NCBI GenBank assembly: GCA_964293815.1
Contig: CAXYYC010000006.1
Span: forward strand, 22,006-86,005
DNA: 64,000 nucleotides
Source of the DNA: CTSOIL-112 sp964293815
GTDB taxonomy: Bacteria; Pseudomonadota; Gammaproteobacteria; Burkholderiales; Burkholderiaceae
Direction of reading: 5' to 3'
Shown here: in pieces, positions 59,269-64,000 of the stretch
How positions within the stretch are numbered: position 1 is the stretch's first letter
How the letters are laid out: each line of letters opens with the position of its first letter
Program-made: the position numbers and the translations under genes
The notes under the pieces: generated by a model
The model's database searches: none
What the model was told of the DNA's origin: nothing
The model's input: the letters and a program-made list of their open reading frames with translations, nothing else

Positions 59269-60165
59269 ATGACTTACTGCGTCGGCATCAAACTCAATCA
59301 AGGCTTGGTTTTTCTCTCCGACACGCGCACCAATGCCGGCGTCGATTTGATCAATCGATTTCGCAAAATGACGGTATTCGAGGTGGCAGGCGAGCGCACC
59401 ATTGTGTTGATGACCGCGGGTAATTTGTCCATCAGCCAATCGGTCGTACAATTATTACAATCGCAGACAGGGAACGAGTCGAACAGTTCGCTGTGGAATG
59501 CGACCAATATGTTTGAAGCCGCGCGCTTGGTCGGTCAGGCCACCCGCGAAGTGCATGCGCACGACGCCACGGCTTTGGGACAATTTCACGTCGATTTCAA
59601 CGTCAGTTTCATCATCGGCGGGCAGATTCATGGCGAGGAAATGCGCTTGTTCCAAGTATACGCCGCAGGTAATTTCATCGAGGCGACGCAGGAAAATCCG
59701 TTCTTCCAAATCGGTGAGGCCAAATACGGCAAACCGATTCTGGATCGCGTGATCACGCCGGACACCTCCTTGGACGATGCCGCCAAATGCGCCTTGGTCT
59801 CGATGGACTCAACGCTGCAAAGTAATATCTCGGTCGGTTTGCCACTGGATTTACTGGTGTATGAAAAAGACGCTTTGCGCGTGACCAAATTCAGCCGCAT
59901 CACCCACGAGAACCCGTATTTTCAAATGATTCACCGCGAATGGGGTAAACGCCTGCTCAGCGTGTTTGAGGACATGGCGCCACCGATTTGGAATGCGCAT
60001 CCTGAGTTGAGCGTCAGCGACGAGACGGACAAGCTGGTGCGCCCGATCATTGCCCAACGCCGCGTGAATACGGCGCTGTCCGCCGCGCAGCCCACCGCCA
60101 CGGTTAGCGCAGGGCAAGAAGCACAAACGCCGAGCGCCATTCAGACGATGGCCGAACATTATTGA
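59269..60165 (+). CDS. Anbu-type proteasome-related peptidase
   Basis: 298 residues. After removal of Met1 the new N-terminus is Thr2, the nucleophile of the Ntn-hydrolase family. The start MTYCVGIKLNQGLVFLSDTRTNAGVD and MTAGNLSISQSVVQLL match Anbu (ancestral beta subunit). It is longer than HslV (about 175) and assembles into open rings or spirals in known examples. It is usually linked with the ATP-grasp, alpha-E and transglutaminase genes, which lie just upstream (54789-58084). Here gloA, the b562-like gene and a terminator separate them. The physiological substrate is unknown. Confidence 0.92.
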   Translation: MTYCVGIKLNQGLVFLSDTRTNAGVDLINRFRKMTVFEVAGERTIVLMTAGNLSISQSVVQLLQSQTGNESNSSLWNATNMFEAARLVGQATREVHAHDATALGQFHVDFNVSFIIGGQIHGEEMRLFQVYAAGNFIEATQENPFFQIGEAKYGKPILDRVITPDTSLDDAAKCALVSMDSTLQSNISVGLPLDLLVYEKDALRVTKFSRITHENPYFQMIHREWGKRLLSVFEDMAPPIWNAHPELSVSDETDKLVRPIIAQRRVNTALSAAQPTATVSAGQEAQTPSAIQTMAEHY

Positions 60166-60237
60166 ACATTGAACATCGCGGCAAAGTCACATCGCTTTGC
60201 CGCCCACCAACACTGTTTCATCTACCATAAAGCCGAC

Positions 60238-61227
60238 ATGCCAGACACCATTCAGACCAACACCGCCCATACCGCAAACATCCCTGAGCAAATCACCATC
60301 GTTACCCGCGAATCGCGCTTGGCCATGTGGCAGGCGCATCATATCCAAGCGCGTTTACAGCAACTGTATCCGAACACGACGGTGAACATTCTCGGCACCA
60401 CCACGCGCGGCGATCAGATTCTCGATCAAAGTTTGTCGAAAATCGGCGGCAAAGGCTTGTTTGTCAAAGAACTCGAAGTCGCTTTGCACAATGGCGACGC
60501 CGATATCGCGGTACATTCACTCAAAGACGTGCCGATGAATCTGCCCGAGGGCTTTGCGCTCGCCTGCGTGACCGCCCGCGAAAATGCGCAAGACGCGTTC
60601 ATCTCCAACCAATACGCCTCGCTGGAACAACTCCCCGCAGGCGCCGTCGTTGGCACCTCAAGCCTGCGCCGCGCCGCACAATTACAAGCGCGCTTCCCGC
60701 ATCTGAACATCGCCGCACTGCGCGGCAATCTCGACACCCGTTTCCGCAAATTAGACGAAGGCCAATTCGACGCCATCATCCTCGCTGCTGCCGGCGTGAT
60801 TCGCTTGGGACTGAAAGAGCGCGTGCGCTCGTTCATCCCGTTAGAACACGCGCTGCCTGCTGCTGGACAAGGCGCGCTCGGCATCGAAATCGCCGCGCAC
60901 CGCAGTGATTTATTGGCATTGTTACAACCGCTGATGTGCGCCGAAACCTTCGCCTGTACCGTCGCCGAACGCGCCGTGTCGCGTGCATTGGGCGGCTCAT
61001 GCCAAACGCCACTGGCCGCACACGCCATCGTGGACAATGGCGAGCTATGGCTGCGTGCCAGCATCGCCCTGCCGGATGGCTCGCGCGTCCTGCACGCGCA
61101 AGCGCGCGGTGCGCTCAACGATGCGGAGCCAATCGGTAACGCCGTCGTCGCAGATCTGAACCGCCAAGGCGCGCAGGACATCCTCGCCGCATTGGCCCAC
61201 TGGGTCGCGCCCGAGCCGACGGTTTAA
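60238..61227 (+). CDS. hemC: Porphobilinogen deaminase (hydroxymethylbilane synthase)
   Basis: Joins four porphobilinogens into hydroxymethylbilane. 329 residues from the ATG at 60238. The open frame extends 23 codons upstream but family homology starts near ITIVTRESRLAMWQAHHI. Motifs: SKIGGKGLFVKELE, ADIAVHSLKDVPM, GTSSLRRAAQL, LRGNLDTRFRKLDEGQFDAIILAAAG and ALGGSCQTPLAAHA, with Cys255 carrying the dipyrromethane cofactor. It heads hemC-hemD-hemX-hemY. Confidence 0.97.
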   Translation: MPDTIQTNTAHTANIPEQITIVTRESRLAMWQAHHIQARLQQLYPNTTVNILGTTTRGDQILDQSLSKIGGKGLFVKELEVALHNGDADIAVHSLKDVPMNLPEGFALACVTARENAQDAFISNQYASLEQLPAGAVVGTSSLRRAAQLQARFPHLNIAALRGNLDTRFRKLDEGQFDAIILAAAGVIRLGLKERVRSFIPLEHALPAAGQGALGIEIAAHRSDLLALLQPLMCAETFACTVAERAVSRALGGSCQTPLAAHAIVDNGELWLRASIALPDGSRVLHAQARGALNDAEPIGNAVVADLNRQGAQDILAALAHWVAPEPTV

Positions 61228-61254
61228 TCGCTTACCTCAAACGGCCTCACGCCC

Positions 61255-62028
61255 ATGCGCACCATTGTCCTCACCCGCCCATTGCCCCGTGCCGATACAT
61301 TACACACCCAATTAATGCAGATGGGTTTGCATGTGTACCACCTACCGACACTGAGTTTGAGCGCGTTTCAGGATGATGGCGCAGAAGCGCGCATCCGCAA
61401 GCATTGGCCCAATTACACCGTCACCATGTTCGTTAGCCAACACGCCGCTGCGTTCGCTCATCAGCACATGACGCGTTTGGGCTTAACTTGGCCAGCCGAC
61501 ATCCGCTTCGCCACCGTTGGGCAAGGCACGGTGGATGCCTTGCGCCAACTCTGGCCTGCGCACCAGCTTTTCATCCAACCGGCGTCCGCCGACACACAGG
61601 ACAGCGAGGGACTGTGGCGCGCCATTGGCGCGCATCCCGAGCTGCAAAGCCCTCAAAATCTGCTCCTCATTCGCGCCGAGCAGGGGCGCGATCTGTTGCT
61701 ACAACTCACGCAACAAGCCCACTGGCACAGCGATATTTGGCCATGTTATCGCCGAGCGCCACGCCATTGGAATGACGACGAATTGGCGCAATTTGCCCAT
61801 GCCTGCGCACAAAAAGCCATGCTGGTCATCACCAGCATCGAAGGCCTCAGCGCACTCATCGAACAACTCAGCCCCGAACTGCACCACACCGCGCAGCAAC
61901 AGCGTGTGGTCGCCATTCACCCGCGCATTGCCCAATTCGCCCAAGCGTCAGGCTTTAGCGACGTGCATGTGTGCCTACCGAGCCAATTGGCCGAGCAGTT
62001 GCCGCAACTGGCGCACATTGATCGGTAA
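61255..62028 (+). CDS. hemD: Uroporphyrinogen-III synthase
   Basis: 257 residues. It closes and inverts ring D to make uroporphyrinogen III. Sequence conservation in HemD is low, but the opening VLTRPLPRADTLHTQL, the FVSQHAAAFAHQH and IRFATVGQGTVDALRQ strands, LLLIRAEQGRDLLLQL and VITSIEGLSALIEQL match the two-domain fold. The position between hemC and hemX settles the call. It starts 27 bases after hemC. Confidence 0.93.
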   Translation: MRTIVLTRPLPRADTLHTQLMQMGLHVYHLPTLSLSAFQDDGAEARIRKHWPNYTVTMFVSQHAAAFAHQHMTRLGLTWPADIRFATVGQGTVDALRQLWPAHQLFIQPASADTQDSEGLWRAIGAHPELQSPQNLLLIRAEQGRDLLLQLTQQAHWHSDIWPCYRRAPRHWNDDELAQFAHACAQKAMLVITSIEGLSALIEQLSPELHHTAQQQRVVAIHPRIAQFAQASGFSDVHVCLPSQLAEQLPQLAHIDR

Positions 62029-62130
62029 ATCCAGCGCGCCCCCCCTACCCCACATCAACACCCCACGCAAAAACCCACAGGGTGCGCACATTGTTTTACA
62101 ATACAGGCAAAACCCATTTAAGGAGTCGCC

Positions 62131-63414
62131 ATGAGCAATACCCCCGAAAACCAGTTGAACACCTCGGCCACAGACAGCACCACCGCCAAAAAATCCGGCG
62201 GCTTGGGGTTCAAATTGGCACTGACCTTATTGGTTCTACTCGCCGGAACCGGCGCAGCAGGCTATTTGGCTTACGAGCGCGGCATGGCCAATCCGTATTT
62301 GCCGGAAGTTTTACAAAAGAAAACGCCGGAAACAGTCACTCTGACGCCAGTATCACCGACAGCACCTGCAACACCCGGCACGAGCAATGAATCCGCGCCT
62401 GCGCCAGCCCCTGCTGCCCCCACCAACGACCAGCCAGCCAGCGCCGCCGGTTCATCCGCAACAGCAGCCACAACGACACCGCCAGCCGATGGCACCACAA
62501 CGCCACCTGCGGCCACGCCAAACGCTGATGGCACAGCCGCCACAGCACCCGCTGCATCCGCAGCACCCAATGCAAGCACACCGACAACCACAGCGTCTGC
62601 ACCTACTGTCGCAAAACCACTCATCAGCAACGCCGTCACCAGTGCATTATTGACCACCATGGATGCGCAAAATCAATGGCAAGCCTTGCAATACGATTTC
62701 CACCAAAACTGGGACACCGCCGCCGCTCTGCAACAAATCCAAATGCTGAAAAATCAATTGCAAGCCGCGAACAACAGCGCACTACTGCCCTCCATCAGCG
62801 CCCTGACCCAGGTCGAAGGCCAAATTCAAGCGTGGAACAGCCTCAATCCGAAAGCCAATTTAGCCGCGCTACAACAAAGCATGAGCGATATTGGCCAACT
62901 GCACATCCGCACCACGCAAGAACAGCAAAAAGCTGAAGAACAAGCCGCACCGAGCGGCTGGTGGAACCGTTTCATCGCCACACTCAAACAAGTTTTTGAA
63001 GTCAAACGCGTGAATACCAACGAGATCCAAGCCTTAGACAACGCCACCGCCGCGATTGTCAAACAAGGTATCAACGCCAACCTCACCACCGCACTGTGGT
63101 CCGCGCGCAGTGGCCAATGGAGCGTGGCGCAAGAACAAATTCGCATGGCCAGCAGCACCATTGCACAATACGGTCAGGGCTACAACCTCGACGCACTCAA
63201 ACCACTGATCGACAATACCGGCGCATGGCCCGCATCGCCCGACTTTGCTGTCGTGCAACAAGCACTCACCCAAGCGCGCGCACAATTAGCCGCGCAAATG
63301 CAAAGCGAATCCGGCGTGAGCACCACACCGAGCCAACCGGCACAGGCCACGCCGCCCACCGCGCCAGCGAGCCAACCCAACTCAGCCGGCTCAAATAAAG
63401 GAGTGTCACTATGA
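62131..63414 (+). CDS. hemX: HemX (uroporphyrinogen-III C-methyltransferase-like membrane protein)
   Basis: 427 residues. One membrane span near 30-50 (LALTLLVLLAGTGAAGYLAY), then a Thr/Ala/Pro low-complexity linker (about 70-165), then a helical domain of the HemX type (MDAQNQWQALQYDFHQNWDTAAALQQIQMLKNQL region, IATLKQVFEVKRVNT, LWSARSGQWSVAQEQIRMA), ending in a disordered tail. Despite the inherited name there is no SAM-binding domain. It may organise the heme enzymes at the membrane. An AGGAG site precedes the ATG. The stop overlaps the hemY start (ATGA). Confidence 0.92.
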   Translation: MSNTPENQLNTSATDSTTAKKSGGLGFKLALTLLVLLAGTGAAGYLAYERGMANPYLPEVLQKKTPETVTLTPVSPTAPATPGTSNESAPAPAPAAPTNDQPASAAGSSATAATTTPPADGTTTPPAATPNADGTAATAPAASAAPNASTPTTTASAPTVAKPLISNAVTSALLTTMDAQNQWQALQYDFHQNWDTAAALQQIQMLKNQLQAANNSALLPSISALTQVEGQIQAWNSLNPKANLAALQQSMSDIGQLHIRTTQEQQKAEEQAAPSGWWNRFIATLKQVFEVKRVNTNEIQALDNATAAIVKQGINANLTTALWSARSGQWSVAQEQIRMASSTIAQYGQGYNLDALKPLIDNTGAWPASPDFAVVQQALTQARAQLAAQMQSESGVSTTPSQPAQATPPTAPASQPNSAGSNKGVSL

Positions 63415-64000
63415 CGCGCAAACTCATTTGGACACTGCTGTTGATCGCGATTGCCGGCGCGCTGGCCTACGGCATGAACCACTACCCCGGCAGCGCCAGT
63501 TTTGAATGGTTCTCATGGCGCATCAGCATGTCCGTGTACGTCTTTATTCTGCTCGGCTTGATCGCATTCACCCTGCTGTTTTGGCTCTGGCGCCTGTATC
63601 GCGGCATGGTCGCATTACCCGGTCGATTCAGCGGCTGGCGCGAACACAAACGTGAACAACGCGCCTTAGCCGCACTACAAACCGCCACCATCGCCCTGCA
63701 AGAAGGTCGCTGGGCGCACGCCGAAAAAGCTGCTAAAATCGCTGCACGCAAACCCGAAGCCGCAGGCTTGGCCGCCATTCTCGGCGCAGCCAGCGCACAC
63801 GCGCGCGCAGACCAAAGCACCGCGAACGAATGGCTCAACCAACTGGACGAATTTCCCGAGTTTTCCGACGCCAAATTCCTGCAACAAGCAAAAATGGCGC
63901 TGGACAATCAAGACACCACCACCGCCCTCAATGTACTGGACAAAGTTTCCCCCAAACTGCGCAAACACAGCCAGCGCTACAAAGAACTCCTGATTCAAGC
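63411..64000 (+). CDS. hemY: HemY (heme biosynthesis-associated TPR membrane protein), 3' truncated
   Basis: About 196 residues are visible before the window edge. Opens MTRKLIWTLLLIAIAGALAYG with a first membrane span, then FEWFSWRISMSVYVF, a second span, and WRLYRGMVALPGRF, followed by the HemY-N domain and the first TPR-like helices (ALAALQTATIALQEGRWAHAEKAAKIAA). No stop is reached. HemY forms a membrane complex near HemX and helps the late heme pathway. It is unrelated to the protoporphyrinogen oxidase HemY of Bacillus. The start overlaps the hemX stop. Confidence 0.93.
   Translation, partial: MTRKLIWTLLLIAIAGALAYGMNHYPGSASFEWFSWRISMSVYVFILLGLIAFTLLFWLWRLYRGMVALPGRFSGWREHKREQRALAALQTATIALQEGRWAHAEKAAKIAARKPEAAGLAAILGAASAHARADQSTANEWLNQLDEFPEFSDAKFLQQAKMALDNQDTTTALNVLDKVSPKLRKHSQRYKELLIQ

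Noticed and set aside
1..64000. Neisseria-type DNA uptake sequences
   Set aside because: Only isolated near-matches to GCCGTCTGAA were noticed and no enrichment. The dRS3-like palindromes alone do not place the organism in Neisseria.
1..64000. CRISPR arrays, tRNA and rRNA genes
   Set aside because: No regularly spaced direct repeats of 25-40 bases and no cloverleaf or rRNA signature were found on reading through.

Overview
The window is chromosomal DNA of a betaproteobacterium, most likely in or near the order Burkholderiales. This rests on gene content and order: dxs-ispA-xseB divergent from a Rieske oxygenase gene, an SAH riboswitch in front of ahcY followed by a PF04020 membrane gene and metF, the hemC-hemD-hemX-hemY block, and the Anbu/ATP-grasp/alpha-E/transglutaminase cluster. 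Composition is moderate in GC by eye. The main exception is an AT-rich gene at 2535-3371 that looks acquired. No tRNA, rRNA, CRISPR array, prophage or transposase gene was seen.

Layout. 1-2334: end of an RpfE-like gene overlapping recJ. 2335-4072: small repeats, the AT-rich nuclease-like gene and a YciO/Sua5 gene. 4188-8235: folE2 and the isoprenoid operon xseB-ispA-dxs. 8385-9641: a Rieske oxygenase gene with a structured leader. 9805-12148: a YbhB-like secreted protein, an AraC regulator and suhB. 12204-13867: a repeat-rich accessory patch with an integron attC site between two minus-strand cassette-like genes. 14073-18083: aroE-mtgA-EamA-mgtE on the minus strand. 18215-19872: a composite repeat and dcuB. 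20058-25459: the methyl cycle region (SAH riboswitch, ahcY, PF04020, tlyA, metF), then miaA. 25816-30175: a lone amino-acid binding lipoprotein, and dnaQ-rnhA-methyltransferase divergent from gloB. 30265-41813: mltD, fabI, a DUF2202 protein, transporters, lipoproteins, tusA and glyQ. 41847-46254: ftsK, lysA-lptM and cyaY. 46274-53100: an iron uptake block on one strand (Fiu-like receptor, PiuC, TonB, ExbB, ExbD, a cupredoxin-like protein and an Ftr1 permease) with a candidate Fur box upstream. 53223-54413: an HtrA-type lipoprotein protease. 54789-60165: ATP-grasp, alpha-E, transglutaminase, glyoxalase I, a cytochrome b562-like lipoprotein and the Anbu peptidase. 60238-64000: hemC, hemD, hemX and the start of hemY.

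Two themes link neighbouring genes. Methyl metabolism: AhcY removes SAH, MetF supplies methyl-THF, TlyA consumes SAM, and the SAH riboswitch senses the product. Iron and heme: high-affinity iron uptake, frataxin, a probable heme-binding lipoprotein and the first committed heme enzymes all lie in the last 18 kb.

The least explained signals are: (i) two copies of a ~186-nt element (12410-12596 and 25550-25735) whose hairpin stems differ in sequence but keep pairing; (ii) the structured leader at 8397-8516; (iii) an orphan integron attC site; and (iv) the cytochrome b562-like lipoprotein inside the Anbu cluster.
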